DNA of 64,000 bases from JADJPO01 sp963750395 (lineage in GTDB: Bacteria; Actinomycetota; Actinomycetes; Actinomycetales; Kineosporiaceae), in NCBI GenBank assembly GCA_963750395.1, contig CAVVQM010000010.1, positions 124,001-188,000 of the forward strand, read 5' to 3'. Positions 26,454-38,300 of this stretch are shown in pieces. Below the pieces are notes generated by a model. That model was given only the letters and a program-made list of their open reading frames with translations, made no database searches and was not told the origin of the DNA. Position 1 is the stretch's first letter. Each line of letters begins with the position of its first letter. A program made the position numbers and the translations under genes.

Positions 26454-28165
26454 TCAGTCGCAGACCGCGCCGTTGGACGCCGACCCGACCAGTCGCGCGT
26501 ACTTGGCCAGCACCCCGCGGGTGTAGCGCGGCGGCAACGGCTGCCAGCCCGCTTGCCCGCCCGGCCAGCTCATCAGCGTCGACCAGCAGGTCGAGGGTGC
26601 CCGCCGCGACGTCCAGGCGGATGCGATCGCCGTCGCGCACGTGCGCGATCGGGCCGCCGTCGACGGCCTCCGGGGCGATGTGCCCGACGCACAGCCCGGT
26701 GGTGCCTCCGGAGAAGCGACCATCGGTGACCAGCAGCACGCCCTTGCCGAGCCCGGCGCCCTTGATCGCGCCGGTGATGGCGAGCATCTCGCGCATCCCC
26801 GGCCCACCCTTGGGGCCCTCGTAGCGGATCACCACGACGTCCCCGGCGGTGATCGTGCCGTCCTCCAGGGCGTCCAGGGCCGCCCGCTCCCGCTCGAAGA
26901 CCCGCGCCGTGCCGGTGAAGACGTCCTCGTCGAACCCGGCCGACTTCACCACGGCGCCGTCCGGGGCGAAGCTGCCGCGCAGCACGGTGATCCCGCCGGT
27001 GCGGTGGATCGGGGCGTCGAGGGCGCGCAGCACCACGCCGTCCAGGTCCGGCGGGGAGATCTCGGCGAGGTTCTCGGCGAGCGTCCGGCCGGTCACGGTC
27101 AGCGCGTCGCCGTGCATCAGCCCGGCGTCCAGCAGCGCCCGCATCACCACCGGGACGCCGCCCACCCGGTCCACGTCGGTCATCACGTGCGCGCCGAACG
27201 GCTTGACGTCGGCCAGGTGCGGCACGCGTCGGCCGATCCGGGTGAAGTCGTCCAGGCTCAGCTCGACGTCGGCCTCGTGGGCGATCGCGAGCAGGTGCAG
27301 CACGGCGTTGGTCGAGCCGCCGAAGGCCATGACCACCGCGATCGCGTTCTCGAAGGCCTCGCGGGTCAGGATGTCCCGTGTCGGTGATGCCGCGGCGCAG
27401 CAGCTCGACGACGGCCTGGCCGGAGCGTCGGGCGTAGCCGTCGCGGCGACGGTCGGTGGCCGGCGGCGCCGCGCTGCCGGGCAGCGACATGCCCAGCGCC
27501 TCGGCCGCGCTGGCCATCGTGTTGGCGGTGTACATGCCGCCGCAGGCGCCCTCACCGGGGCAGATGGCGCGCTCGATCGCGTCGACGTCGGCCCGGGACA
27601 TCAGCCCGCGTGCGCAGGCGCCGACCGCCTCGAAGGCGTCGATGATGGTGACCTCGCGCTCAGTGCCGTCGGAGAGCTTGGCCCACCCAGGAAGGATCGA
27701 TCCGGCGTAGAGGAACACGGCGGCCAGGTCCAGTCGGGCGGCGGCCATCAGCATCCCCGGCAGGGACTTGTCGCACCCGGCCAGCAGCACCGAGCCGTCC
27801 AGCCGTTCGGCCTGCATCACCGTCTCGACGCTGTCGGCGATCACCTCACGGCTGACCAGGGAGAAGTGCATCCCCTCGTGCCCCATCGCGATGCCGTCGC
27901 TGACGCTGATCGTGCCGAACTCCAGCGGGTATCCGCCGGCGGCGTGCACGCCGTCCTTGCTGGCCTTGGCCAGGCGGTCCAGGGACAGGTTGCACGGGGT
28001 GATCTCGTTCCACGAGCTGGCCACCCCGATCTGCGGCTTGGCGAAGTCCTCGTCGCCCATGCCGACGGCGCGCAGCATGCCGCGGGCGGCGGTCTTCTCC
28101 AGCCCGTCGGTCACGTCACGGCTGCGGGGCTTGATGTCGGGCGTCTGCCGCGTGGCATCGGTCAC
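26454..28165 (-). pseudogene. ilvD: Dihydroxyacid dehydratase, interrupted by two frameshifts
   Basis: IlvD dehydrates 2,3-dihydroxy acids in isoleucine, valine and leucine synthesis using an iron-sulfur cluster. The N-terminal ~255 residues read in one frame from a GTG at 28165: KTAARGMLRAVGMGDEDF, PCNLSLDRLA, LLAGCDKSLPGMLMAAARLD and GACGGMYTANTMASAAEALG. Near 27380 (GACACGGGACATC) the frame changes to REAFENAIAVVMAFGGSTNA, VIRYEGPKGGPGMREML and DGRFSGGTTGLCVGHIAPE. Near 26570 it changes again to GWQPLPPRYTRGVLAKYARL, ending at 26454. All cluster ligands are present across frames. The GTG overlaps the upstream membrane gene. For a gene normally required for branched-chain amino acids, two breaks suggest either assembly error or another copy elsewhere. 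Confidence 0.88.
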
Positions 28166-29076
28166 GCCCTGGAGTCTAGGCTCGCCCGCCCCGGACTACG
28201 GCCTGTTGTGACCAGGGGGCGCAGCAGCCAGCCGGCCAGGACACCGAAGGCCGCGGCGAACAGGACCAGGCCCACGGTCGCGACCGCGGAGGCGGCGGGG
28301 TCGTCGCGGACGACCATGACCACCCCCATCGCGGCGACAGCGGAGCCGAGCAGGGCGCCCCAGCCGATCACCGCGTACATCGCCCGCGGGGCCCACTCGG
28401 CCCGACGCAGGATGCCGACAGCGGTCAGGACCGCGACCGGGACGACGATCCCCAGATCCATCCACTTGACGATCCAGAACACCGCCGGGCTCTGGGTGTA
28501 CTCGACGCCGTACGGTGGCCCGTCGATCACGTCGACCAGGCCGCGCAGGTGCAGGCCGACGGTGAGGAACACCGCCAGCAGGACGAGCACGGTGGCCGTC
28601 GTCCGCCGCATCGCCGCCGTGGGGCCCGGCAGGGTGATCGCGCCGACGGCCATCCAGGCCAGCCCGAAGGCAGTGGCGGCGAGCAGGAACACCCCCAGGA
28701 ACAGCGGGAAGAACCGCTCGCTGTTGCCCGGCTCGACGGTGAACTCCCCGCCGACGGCGAGCTGGGTGTAGACGTACATCGCGAAACCGGACGGCGCCAG
28801 CGCCAGCACCGGTCCGACCGGATGCCCTCGCCAGGTCAGGACCCCCGCGGCCACGGCTGCCGGGGCGACCAGCACCAGGGCGACGGCATCGCCACCGACG
28901 ACCTGGTTCAGCACGTCGTCGCTTACGTGGTAGTCGATGAGGCCGAGGACCAGCGGGCCGAGCATCGAGGCGGCGGCCACCCCCACCCCGAGCCCGACCA
29001 GCACCAGAGCCAGGGCGCGCCTCGTCCGCGGGGGCGTCGTCGTGGCCACCGGCGGGCGGTCGATCGCGGTCGTCAT
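28162..29076 (-). CDS. Eight-helix membrane protein of unknown function
   Basis: A 304-residue protein with about eight hydrophobic segments, from LALVLVGLGVGVAAASMLGP (near residue 22) to VGLVLFAAAFGVLAGWLLRP near the end, and no catalytic motif I recognise. Extracytoplasmic loops contain short acidic and aromatic patches (DYHVSDDVLN, VIDGPPYGVEYTQ). Its stop overlaps the ilvD GTG and its ATG overlaps the stop of the hydrolase gene upstream, so three genes appear coupled. It may serve the membrane-anchored hydrolase, which is inference only. Confidence 0.7.
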   Translation of the reverse strand: MTTAIDRPPVATTTPPRTRRALALVLVGLGVGVAAASMLGPLVLGLIDYHVSDDVLNQVVGGDAVALVLVAPAAVAAGVLTWRGHPVGPVLALAPSGFAMYVYTQLAVGGEFTVEPGNSERFFPLFLGVFLLAATAFGLAWMAVGAITLPGPTAAMRRTTATVLVLLAVFLTVGLHLRGLVDVIDGPPYGVEYTQSPAVFWIVKWMDLGIVVPVAVLTAVGILRRAEWAPRAMYAVIGWGALLGSAVAAMGVVMVVRDDPAASAVATVGLVLFAAAFGVLAGWLLRPLVTTGRSPGRASLDSRA

Positions 29077-30674
29077 GGCTGTGCCGTCTCGGCCAGGACG
29101 GTCCCGGTCATCATCCGAGCGAACTCGTCAGGCTGCTCGAACAGGGGGCGGTGTCCCGAGGTGTCGAACTCGATCCACTGCTTGGACGGCGCCTCGAGCA
29201 CCGAGTACCACTGCCGCGCGAGGTCCGCCCGGCCGCGTGGCTCGTAGCGGCCCTCGGCCAGGTAGACCGGAACGTCCAGACGCGTTGCGTCTGTTCGGAA
29301 GTCGATCTCCTGCAGCTGCGGGTACAGCACCGCGAACGTGTCGAGCAGGCCACGCGCCAGGTTGACCGTGTCCAACAGGCTGTACTCCCGAGCCGGCAGA
29401 CTCTCCGCCATCTGCCCGATGCCTTCGGCGTTGACCGAGTGGTCGTAGGGGTAGACGTCCTGCTCGTACCCCAGCATGGTCGGGTACTTCAGCAGGTCCG
29501 TGTACGGCGGCGGCCCGTTGGCCTCGAGTTGGTCGACCAGCCCGGTCCGGCCCGTCGTCCGGGCCCAGGCCAGGGTGTCGTCGTAGAAGATCCGGTCCGT
29601 CACGCGGGGGTCGACCATCTGCCCGACCCCGACGAACGCCGCGTACGACTCCGGGTGCGCCTGCACGGCGAGCACGCCCAGGACCGTTCCCCACGACTGC
29701 CCGACCAGGTAGATCTGCGGTGCGCCGAAGCGTTGCTGCAGGTAGGCGGTGACCCCGGCGACGTCGTCCACCGCCGATTGCACGGTCATCGTGGCCAGCG
29801 GGTCGATCTGGTCATACGACGCCCCGGTTCCCCGTTGGTCCAGCGTGACCACCACGAAGTCGCGCTCCAAGGCCTGGCCGTAGCGGCTCATCGCGCCCTT
29901 CTCACTGCCCCCCGGCCCACCGGCCAGGAAGAGGAGCACCGGGTTCGACACGTCGGTGCCGCGGATCATCATCGACAGGTCATGCCCGTTGACGTCCACC
30001 CGCGTGAGCTCGGCGACGGAACCTGCCGTCGGCGTGCCGTCGGGCCCGGTGATCGCGGCCGTCGACGCGGGACGGGCCACCAGCCCCGCCAGGAGCAGCA
30101 GGCTCACACCCGTGATCCCGGCCACCATCCGCCGTGTGATCAACCCCGCACGGCCGAGCCGGCCCCGGCGCGGTGCCGGCGCCGTCCGACGCCGCGCCCA
30201 GCCTGCGCCGAGCGCAGCCCCGAGGACCATCGGCGTCAGCGTCAACAGCCCGTGGAACCCGCGGCCGGCGACCAGGGCGATCACGCCGTACACGCTGCCC
30301 GGGTGCAGACCGTCGACCGTCGGGCCCACGGCCCCCCACCGGACGACCTCGAAGACCGCCACGAACACCACCGGCGCCAGCACCATCGCCCACCGCGACC
30401 GCAGCACCACGCCAGCAGCGAGGCCCGCCGCGAGACCGAGCAGCATCGCGGCCAACGCCTCGACGACCGTCACCGGACCTCTCGGCGTCCACCACCCGGC
30501 CACCACCGCGTAGAGGCCAGCCACCGCGACCGCACCACCCGCCCGGCCGCGTGGGTCGGCCATGACCTGTCGCCAGGGCGGGGGCGGACGGTCGTCCTGC
30601 GCCGGACTCACCACCGCATGACCCGACCGGTCCCGTAGCGCCGCCGTCCCCGGCGGTCCACCCTTCATCGACAT
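29073..30674 (-). CDS. Membrane-anchored alpha/beta hydrolase (proline iminopeptidase-like)
   Basis: A 533-residue protein. The N-terminal ~200 residues hold five or six membrane segments. After the last one (VAGITGVSLLLLAGLVA) comes an alpha/beta-hydrolase domain of the prolyl aminopeptidase/tricorn-interacting type: oxyanion segment LLFLAGGPGGSEKGAMS, DQRGTGASYDQ, nucleophile Ser in YLVGQSWGTVLGVLA, late Asp region in VYLAEGRYEPRG, and His in FDTSGHRPLFEQPDEFA. The domain should face outward. The ATG at 30674 has GGAGG 8 bases upstream and is preferred; a GTG at 30695 is in frame. Its stop overlaps the start of the next membrane gene (ATGA). Substrate unknown. Confidence 0.86.
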   Translation of the reverse strand: MSMKGGPPGTAALRDRSGHAVVSPAQDDRPPPPWRQVMADPRGRAGGAVAVAGLYAVVAGWWTPRGPVTVVEALAAMLLGLAAGLAAGVVLRSRWAMVLAPVVFVAVFEVVRWGAVGPTVDGLHPGSVYGVIALVAGRGFHGLLTLTPMVLGAALGAGWARRRTAPAPRRGRLGRAGLITRRMVAGITGVSLLLLAGLVARPASTAAITGPDGTPTAGSVAELTRVDVNGHDLSMMIRGTDVSNPVLLFLAGGPGGSEKGAMSRYGQALERDFVVVTLDQRGTGASYDQIDPLATMTVQSAVDDVAGVTAYLQQRFGAPQIYLVGQSWGTVLGVLAVQAHPESYAAFVGVGQMVDPRVTDRIFYDDTLAWARTTGRTGLVDQLEANGPPPYTDLLKYPTMLGYEQDVYPYDHSVNAEGIGQMAESLPAREYSLLDTVNLARGLLDTFAVLYPQLQEIDFRTDATRLDVPVYLAEGRYEPRGRADLARQWYSVLEAPSKQWIEFDTSGHRPLFEQPDEFARMMTGTVLAETAQP

Positions 30675-30978
30675 CCCTGCCACCTCCGAGCTCACGACCC
30701 GATTCGTGGATGCCGATCGCTCGGGAGAATCGGCGGCCTGACCGACCCGCCCTCATCGCTCGGGCACCGCACTCGCACGCAGTCCGGCACGCCGTGGCGC
30801 GGCACTGAGTCACCGGGCCGCCCCTGCGTAGCCAGACCTGGCGCCGTCATCCCAGTCTTCCGCGCGAGCATCGGTCGAATCCGGGCAAGAGGTCCCGAGA
30901 CCGGGTGCCACGAGGGGCGTCGCCTGCAGGTAGGCCGACGTCACCCTGGTCTCGTTCGCGGACCTGGAAGTCGCGCTG

Positions 30979-31525
30979 TTGGCCACCTCGTGTGCCGGCT
31001 CGGATTCGGGGGGCTCAGCGGCGGCGTCGTCGTCGTCCTCGGGGTCCGGGTCGGCCTCGGACGGAGAGGGCGTCGACACGGGCCTGTTCCTGGACGGCGC
31101 GTTGGCGTCCGAGGCGACAACGAAGGACTGCACGCTCAGCAATGGTGACGCGTCAACGTGCTACCGGATCACGGTCTCGGGGTACCCGCAGGACCGCGAG
31201 GCCGGTCCCGTTCTGCCCGGCCACGATCACCGACGGCGCGGACCAGGGTGGCATCTGGTTCGACGGTGAGAAGGTGTACGACCTGGACGGTGAGTTCATC
31301 AAGGACCTGGGCACCACCTACAACGACGACACCTGGAAGATGTACGACGACCAGGGCAACGTGCTGGTCACCGACACCCAGGAGAAGTTCGAGGCCGCCG
31401 CCCCCCGCGGCAACCAGGGCATCACCCTCGACGGGGTGGTCATCGCCGCGTCCGCACCGGTCGATGCCATCCTCGGCGCCTGCACCATCGCCGTGTTCGA
31501 CCGAACCGCAGTACTCGTCCCGTGA
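30979..31525 (+). pseudogene. YHYH-domain lipoprotein remnant
   Basis: The reading begins with a lipobox-like LLATSCAGSDSGG and a Ser/Gly linker, but the only start in frame is TTG, so the signal peptide seems lost or frameshifted. The conserved part follows: DCTLSNGDASTCYRITVSGY, a one-base insertion in GGTCCCGTTC near 31208, then FCPATITDGADQGGIWFDGE, VYDLDGEFIKDLG, VTDTQEKFEAAA and GVVIAASAPVDAILGACTIA. At FDRTAVLVP it stops, before the Tyr-His-Tyr-His motif that defines the family. The gene thus has a damaged start, an internal frameshift and a lost C-terminus. Intact family members are secreted and of unknown function. Confidence 0.7.
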
Positions 31526-31758
31526 GAGGACAGAACAGTCCATGCCCGTGCCCACCCGATCCATCGTGGTCAAGGCCGGCGGTGCTGCTCGTCACCTCCG
31601 GCCTGTGGGCATCCGGAAGGCTCCTGGCCGAGCGCGACAGCTGGATCAGGCTGGTCGTCTGCAGCCTGTCGGCTCTTGTCGGACTGTGCTGGACATCTCC
31701 CAGCTCGCCGCGTGACCACGGACGCGACGACGACTCCTCCACGGCGCTCGTGGTGGCG
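31526..31758. other. Gap after the YHYH remnant
   Basis: An ATG at 31542 with GAGAGGA upstream opens a 57-codon frame that is not convincing. A different frame in the same place reads VLLVTSGLWASGRLLAERDS then IRLVVCSLSALVGLC, which resembles two membrane helices, so a small frameshifted membrane gene may have been here. Confidence 0.3.
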
Positions 31759-32202
31759 TCAGCTGAAGAAGGCGTCGAAGGCGGGGACGTCGGGGCGGTG
31801 ATAGGTGCGCACGATCCGGCCGTCGACGATCTCGTGGGCGAGTACCTCGACGCAGTCCAGTCGCCGGCCCTGGTGATCGGCGGTGACCCGCTGGACGTGG
31901 GCGGCGCCGCGCTCGCTGGCCAGGACGTCGAGCACCTCCAGGCGCAGGGTCCCGCCGGAGAGCTCGAACGCGCGGGCCAAGAACCCGACGATGGCGTCCG
32001 GACCCTCGTACTGCCCAGCGAGGGTGCTGCGTCCAGGCAGCTCCCAGACCGCGTCGGCCGCGAAGGCGGCGCCCACCGTGGCCAGGTCGCCACGCAGGAA
32101 TGCCTCGGTGATGGTGCGGACGATCTGGGCGTTGGCCTGCGCGGTCGACCCGGGGGTGAGCCGGTGGGTCGCGGCGTCGGGGGTCATCAGCTGCTCGGAC
32201 AT
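31759..32202 (-). CDS. SnoaL-like / NTF2-fold protein
   Basis: A 147-residue cone-shaped NTF2-like protein: NAQIVRTITEAFLRGDLATV helix, FAADAVWELPGRSTLAGQY, YEGPDAIVGFLARAFELSGG, strands LRLEVLDVLASERGAAHVQR, and the end IVRTYHRPDVPAFDAFFS. Such proteins are isomerases, cyclases or binding proteins; the active site is too variable to assign one. The ATG at 32202 has AGGAGG a few bases upstream and is preferred over an earlier in-frame ATG. It is monocistronic, downstream of the large LuxR gene in the same direction. Confidence 0.82.
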   Translation of the reverse strand: MSEQLMTPDAATHRLTPGSTAQANAQIVRTITEAFLRGDLATVGAAFAADAVWELPGRSTLAGQYEGPDAIVGFLARAFELSGGTLRLEVLDVLASERGAAHVQRVTADHQGRRLDCVEVLAHEIVDGRIVRTYHRPDVPAFDAFFS

Positions 32203-32343
32203 GGGTTCCTCCTCGGGGGTGGCCGGTGCATTCACGCATCGGATGTGCTCCGAGAGTGACTCGCGCGGCTTCCCGTGTGACCGGCCGTCCGGCGGGTTTA
32301 GCGCCGGCCGCGTTCCGGAATCGGCCTTGTCGCCTCGGAACGG

Positions 32344-35237
32344 TCAGACCTGACGGGTCAGCCGAATCGCAAGCTGGGTGCGGTTTCCCGTCCCGGTCTT
32401 GGCCAGCAGCTGTTCGACGTAGCCCTTCACGGTGCGCGGCGACAGGTGGAGCCGGGCGGCGATCTCGGTGTTGGTCAGCCCGTCGGCGACCAGCGTGAGC
32501 ACGTCCATCTCCCGCGACGTGACACCGAGCCGGTGGAGGTCGTGCGGGACCGGGGACTGTCCCCGGCCGCGGCGGCGTTGCGGCGCGCCGGCCTCTCGCG
32601 CCAGCCGCAGGCAGGCGGCGGACGGCGCGTCGAAGCCCTTGTCGGCGAACCAGTCTGCCGCGTCGGTCATCCAGGCGGCCGGTTCGCCCCAGCCGGCCGC
32701 GATGGCGTCGGCCGCGACCCAGCGGTGGGCCAGATGGCGCCAGCCGGTGAACGCCGGGACCCGGTCGAACTGCGTCTCGGCGGCCTGGGCGCTGGCCGTC
32801 GCGCCGGCCCGGTCGGCGCGCCGGCCCGCAGCCACCGCATCGGCCAGGAGCCGGACGGCGTCCACCCCGGGCACCAGCCTCAGTGACGGGCCGGCCGCCT
32901 CCACCCGGGCCCTGGCGCCGCCGTCACCGTCCAGGTCGGTGACGGTGGCCAGCACCGACCACAGGTACCAGGGCGGCAGCGGGGTCACAGACGGCAGGCC
33001 ACGCAACGCCTCGACCGCAGACCTCCACTGCGCCAACCCGACGTCCGCGTCCTCGGCCAGGAGGGCGGGCAGAGCCCGGCCGGTCCCGATGGCGACCCCC
33101 TCGATCTCCCGGTCGCCCGGAGCCGACGCGACCGCCTCCCTGCGCTGCGGCCTCGGCCTGGGCGCGGTTCCCACCGACGGCGTGCGCCTGCCCGATCAGC
33201 ACCCACGCCCACGCCTCCATCCGGCGGGCGCCCTGAGCCCGGGCGTCCGCCAGCAGCCCGCGGGCGAACGGCAGAGCCTGGTCCGACTCGAAACGCACCC
33301 CGCGACACGGCCGCCAGGTGGAAGTCGACCGAGCTGACCAGCCCCGGCGCCCCGGCCGCGATCGCCGCGCGCCGAGCCCGGTGCAGCGGCTCGACATCCA
33401 GCGACCGCAAAAGCTCGATCGTGGCGTCCTCGTGCAGAGCCCGTGCCCGCCAGACGGTCAGGTCCGACGCCTGCGCCACCAGCGCACACCGGCGGAACCG
33501 GGCCTGTGCTGCCTCCAGATCCCGGCCACGTTCAAGCCTGCCGAGCACCTCCAACGCCTGACACTGCGCCGGGCCGTCCGCGGCCGCGCCCAGCACCCGG
33601 CCGGCCCACTCATCGGCGTCCTGCGACCGGCCGCGCTCCAACGCGATCAGCGCCGCCAGCGCAGTGACCCCGGGCGCCTCGCCCGGGCCACGCAGGGCGG
33701 CCAGCTCGCTCTCGGCCTGCTCCCAGTCCCCGCGAGCCGCCAACGCACGGGCGACGGCCTCCCGCGCCCTCGCCCGTGCCACGGGTGAGACCGCCTCCAG
33801 CAGGTCCGCCGACGCCAGCGCCCGATCCACCTCACCGGCCAGGGCAAGCGCCTGCACCTGCACGGCCAGTGCCTCGGCCCGGACCCCGGCCCGGGCTGCG
33901 GTCTCGCGGCCGGCCTGGCGGGCTGCCGTGCCCGCCGCCGCGGCCGCCGGCAGCGGCAGACCCCGCCGGAGCTGACGCTCCGCCAGGGCCAGGTGCAATC
34001 GGGCAGCCACGTCGATCAGCCCGGAATCGGTGGCCAGCCGTCCCCCCAGCGCGATACCCGCGTCGTCCAGCTGCACCGCCGCGGCCACCACCGGCCCCGG
34101 CGGCCCGTCAACCGGAACCCCGACGAGCGCGGCCAGCAGGGCGACCGCGTCGGCGCGCCGGTCGGGCTCCAGAGCCGACGCCAGGACGGCGTCGCGCAGC
34201 AGCTCGTGCCGGAACTCGACTCGACCCGTCACGTGGTCGACCTGCAGCAGCCCCACCTCGACGGCCGCGACCACCGCGGCGGACACCTCCCCGGCGCCGC
34301 CGGGCGCGGTGGCGCCGAGCAGGTCCAGCGACGGCACCGTCCCGAGCACGGCCGCCCGCCGAACCACGCCGGCCGGTCCGTCCGGCAGCATCCCGAGGCG
34401 TGCCCGGGTGGCCTCCGTCAGCGGGCGCGGCAGCACCGGCGTCTCGGCCTGCCACGACCACTGGCCGTCATGGAACACCAACGCTCCCAACCGCTCCAGG
34501 TCCGCGACCATCTCCTCGACCATCAGCGGCAACCCGCCGGCCGCCTCCACCACGGCCAACACCTCGGGCGGCACCTCACCACCGGGCACCCCGAGACAGC
34601 CGGCAACCAGATCGGCCACGTCCGGCGGGCGCAACGGGTCCACAGATACGCCGGTCACCTCGTCCGATCGGATGGCATGGGCGAGCTCGGACCACCAACG
34701 CCCCTCCGGCCGGCTGGTGACCACGAGGCCGGCGCCCATCGCGGCCGCCCGCCGCAGCAGCCGGGCCGTCACCGCCCAGGTCGCCTCTCCCGCCCAGTGC
34801 AGGTCTTCCAGCACCAGCACAGGCCGGCGCGGCACCGCCACCGTGGCCCACAACCGGAGCAGCCCGTCCGCCAGCAGCACCGGATGCGGAACATCCGCCC
34901 GCAAACCAGCCCCCTCGCCGCCCACCCCCGGCAGCAACGTCGCCATCGCGGGGTGAAAGACACCCAGCGCGGATTCGTCGTGCCGCGCCCCACGCTCCAA
35001 CAGCCCGACGGCAAGCTCCACCACCGGACTCAGGTCCCCCTGCGTCGACGGCGCGGCCCGGCCGACAAGCACCTGCGCACCGGCCTGCGCGACCGCGCGG
35101 ACCAGCGCCGACTTCCCCGCGCCCGCCGGACCCACCACGGCGACGGCCCCGGGCCGCCCCGCCTCCGGCGGCGCCGCGGCGCGCAGCACGATCCCGCGCT
35201 CCCGCTCTCGACCCACCACTCTCGGCGCCCGCCGCAC
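32344..35237 (-). pseudogene. LuxR family regulator with AAA ATPase domain (LAL type), frameshifted
   Basis: A ~960-residue regulator spread over three frames. The N-terminus has a STAND/AAA ATPase: Walker A VVGPAGAGKSALVRAVAQ, Walker B RRPVLVLEDLHWAGEATW, then LRPPDVADLVAGCLG and a long TPR-like helical region rich in Ala and Arg. The frame changes near 33300 (into RFESDQALPFARGLLADARA and RRMEAWAWVLIGQAHAVGG) and near 33143 (into REAVASAPGDREIEGVAIG). The last frame ends in a LuxR helix-turn-helix: LGVTSREMDVLTLVADGLTN, TEIAARLHLSPRTVKGYVEQ. The target and ligand are unknown. Each break is consistent with a one-base indel. Confidence 0.85.
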
Positions 35238-35300
35238 CCTGCGAGTATCTCTCGCGCGGGTGCCGGGGGTCAGAGCAGGAAACCCGCTGTCACGGTCCGG

Positions 35301-38300
35301 TCAGAGCGGGACTGCGGCTGCGTAGGCGACCCGGGAGGTGATGGCCTCGGGCCCGAGCGGCCCGTCGTCGGCGAACAACCGCTCCTCCTCGACGACCAAC
35401 AGCCGCAACTCGCCGTCGTCGGCGGGGACCGTGACCTGCCCGGTCCAGGTCGCGGTGGTCCCGATGACGGTGCGGGTCAGTGTCATCGTGGTCTCCGGCA
35501 GGGTCCGCCACCGCAGCACGTCATCGGCCACCGCCGGGTCGGCCCGCTGCACCGATACCGTGACCAGGGGCAGCACGCTCTCGTCAGTGCCGGCGTTCGG
35601 ACCTCGCCCACGCACCGCGGTGTAGCTGGGCCCGGCCACGGTGACGGTCCGCACCGCCGGGTCGTCCGCGCCGGCCGCCACCATCGCGGTGCGGTCCGGG
35701 AGCGGTTGCACGATGTCAGCCAGCACGATGGGTGAGATGGCGCACCGGTCCAGAGAGTTCGGCTGGTACCGGACCAGGGACAGCCGGACGAACGGCGCGT
35801 AGGCATCCGCGGTGTCGAGGTGGATGTCCGCGAACCACCGCCCGGTCGTCTCGTCGTACTGCGGGGGGAAACCGACCACCGTCACGAACGGCACAGGGGC
35901 GTCCCGACCAGCGGCACGCGCGTGGCCACGACCGGGTCGCCGCGGAAGCTCGACGCCCGCAGGTTGCGCAGCGGCGCGCCGGTGCGGATCAGGTCCTGGC
36001 CGATCAGCGACACGAACGGGTAGTCCGTGCCCCTGGGCGAGATGACGTCGCCGCCGACGACCACGCCGAGCAGCTCACCGGCCCCGGAGGACCACCAGCC
36101 GCGCCCCATCCAGATGCGCAGGCCGCCGCCCCGCCGCCGGCTGACGAATCCGCCGTCCTCCTCACCTGCGCTCCACCCCATCGTCGGCACGACGTACTGC
36201 AGATCGGGCAGCTTCGGCGGCGCAGAGCTGGGCACGTCCACGGTGACCACGTCGCTGGTCACCGACAGCCGGTCCGGGTGATCGATCCACGCGACCGGGA
36301 AATCCTCCCGGAACCGCGTCGTCGCCGTCAGGGCGTAGCTGACCCGGCGATACTTGGTGTCGCCGAACTGGTGCGGCGTCGGCAGCGGGCGGTTCAGCTC
36401 GCGCGCCATCAGCGAGTCGAAGGCCAGCTCCCTGTCGTCACGCAGCCGGTAGGCCGCGGGGCGGTCCTCCGGAACCAGCGCCGAGGCGTCCAGCGGCAGG
36501 CTGAAGACGCTCGTGCGTGCGGACAGCTCCCGCGGACCCTGCTCGCGCGGGTCGTCGACGGGCTCTGTCCAGGTCGCATCGAGGTCCACTCTCTCGGTCG
36601 AGCGCCCGTCGATGGACGTCGTGCCGGCCACGTCCGCGGACGTCTGACCCGGCGAGCGGATCACCTCGAACTCACCCCACTGCGGCACCTCCAGCGGGTG
36701 CTGCACCGCATGCACCATCTCGATGTCGTACCAGGGGGTGGTCAGCCAGCAGCGGTTGTCGTTCATCGCGCCGAGGACCCGGTCTAGCTCGACGCCGGCG
36801 AGCTCCTGCTCGCACCAGCGCAGCATCCCCATCAACTCCAGCGACGACAACCGGGAGACCATCCGCACCCGAGCGGTCGCAGCCTGCGGCAGCCGCACGG
36901 TCAGCACCCGCTCTCCCGCGTCCCACTCCGGCGGACCCTCGCCGCCGGCCAACTCCAACCGCAACGGCCGGGCCCGCCACCAGGTACCGTCGTCCGCGTC
37001 GAACGGCACGACGTACGCCTCACCCGGCGACACGCCCGGCAACCCCCAGAAGATCACTCCTGTTGCGAGCGGGTCGGGCAGGTAGGGGAGCTCGAGCCGG
37101 TCGACGGCGTGCAGGACATACCGACCGCCGGGCGCGCCGTCCGGCATCGGGATGTCCACCACGCGCGCTCCGGGGGCGTCCGGGTCGTCGAAGCGTGCCC
37201 TTCTCCCGGCGCGCGACCTCGTACGCCCCGGCGATCACCGCCACCTGCTCCGCGCTCGGCGGCGTGCCGTCCGAGCCCATGGCCAGGTCGAACATCCCGT
37301 GCTTCTCGGCCAGGTCGAAGCTGGCCTTCGGCGGGGCGAGGTGCCGCACGTCGACCGGCGCATACCCCGGGTGTTCCGGGAACTCAGCATTGAAGGCCGC
37401 GGCGTAGCCGCCCGGCTCCAGCGCGGCGTCGCTTCGGATCACCAGCCGGTGCAGCGAGGCACCCTCCCTGTAGGCCGCGTACGGCACCACCGCGGGTGCC
37501 GCCACCGGCTCGAAGCGCAGGTATGGCTCCACCGTGATGTCCCCCACCGCGAGGGAGTCCGCCTCGGCGAGCGTCAGGGCCCCACCGACCAGATCGACCT
37601 CGCGCAGCCGCAGCCGGTAGGAACGGCCGAACCGCAGCCGCGGCAGCGACCCCGGCACGACTGCGGCGGACATGCTGAGCCCCATCGCCGTCTGCGAGTC
37701 GTTCGGCACCGGAGCAGGGAGCGTCTCGGGCCGATCGGGGTCCGGCGCGTCGGGATGCCGGGACAGCGGCAGCCCGGCGCGCGGCGCGGACAGACTCCAG
37801 CCGTCCCACGAGACCAGCGTCTCGTGGACGTACAGCTCCCCGTTCGGGTCCGGAGCCTGGCCCGGCGGTGTCAGCCGCTCGGCCAGGCTGACCTGTACGT
37901 GACCTTCGCCCGGCATGGGCGCGATCCCGAGGGGGTACCGCTCGGCGCTGGCGGTCAGCACGCGTTCGTGCAGCGAGCGCCAGACCCCCGTGTTGTCGTC
38001 ACGAACGTCCAACCGGTAGCCCCGGACCAGGTCTTCCGCGAACAGCTTGGCGGGCCCGCCCTCGATGGCGTTGTTGACGGTGCCGCTGCGGCTGAACTCG
38101 GCCTGCAGCACGTCGGCCCGGGCGGACTGCACCAGGGAGAGGCCCGACGTGCGCAGGGCGGTGAGGCCGGCGTCCTCGGGCTGGTGCAAAGCGGGACCAC
38201 CGGCCGCGGGCGGCGGCGCGGTCGCCGTCGTGGCCGTGGCGATCGTCTTGAGAGCGGCTCCGTCGACGTCGACCTGGTTGACGACGAAGCTCGCGGCCGA

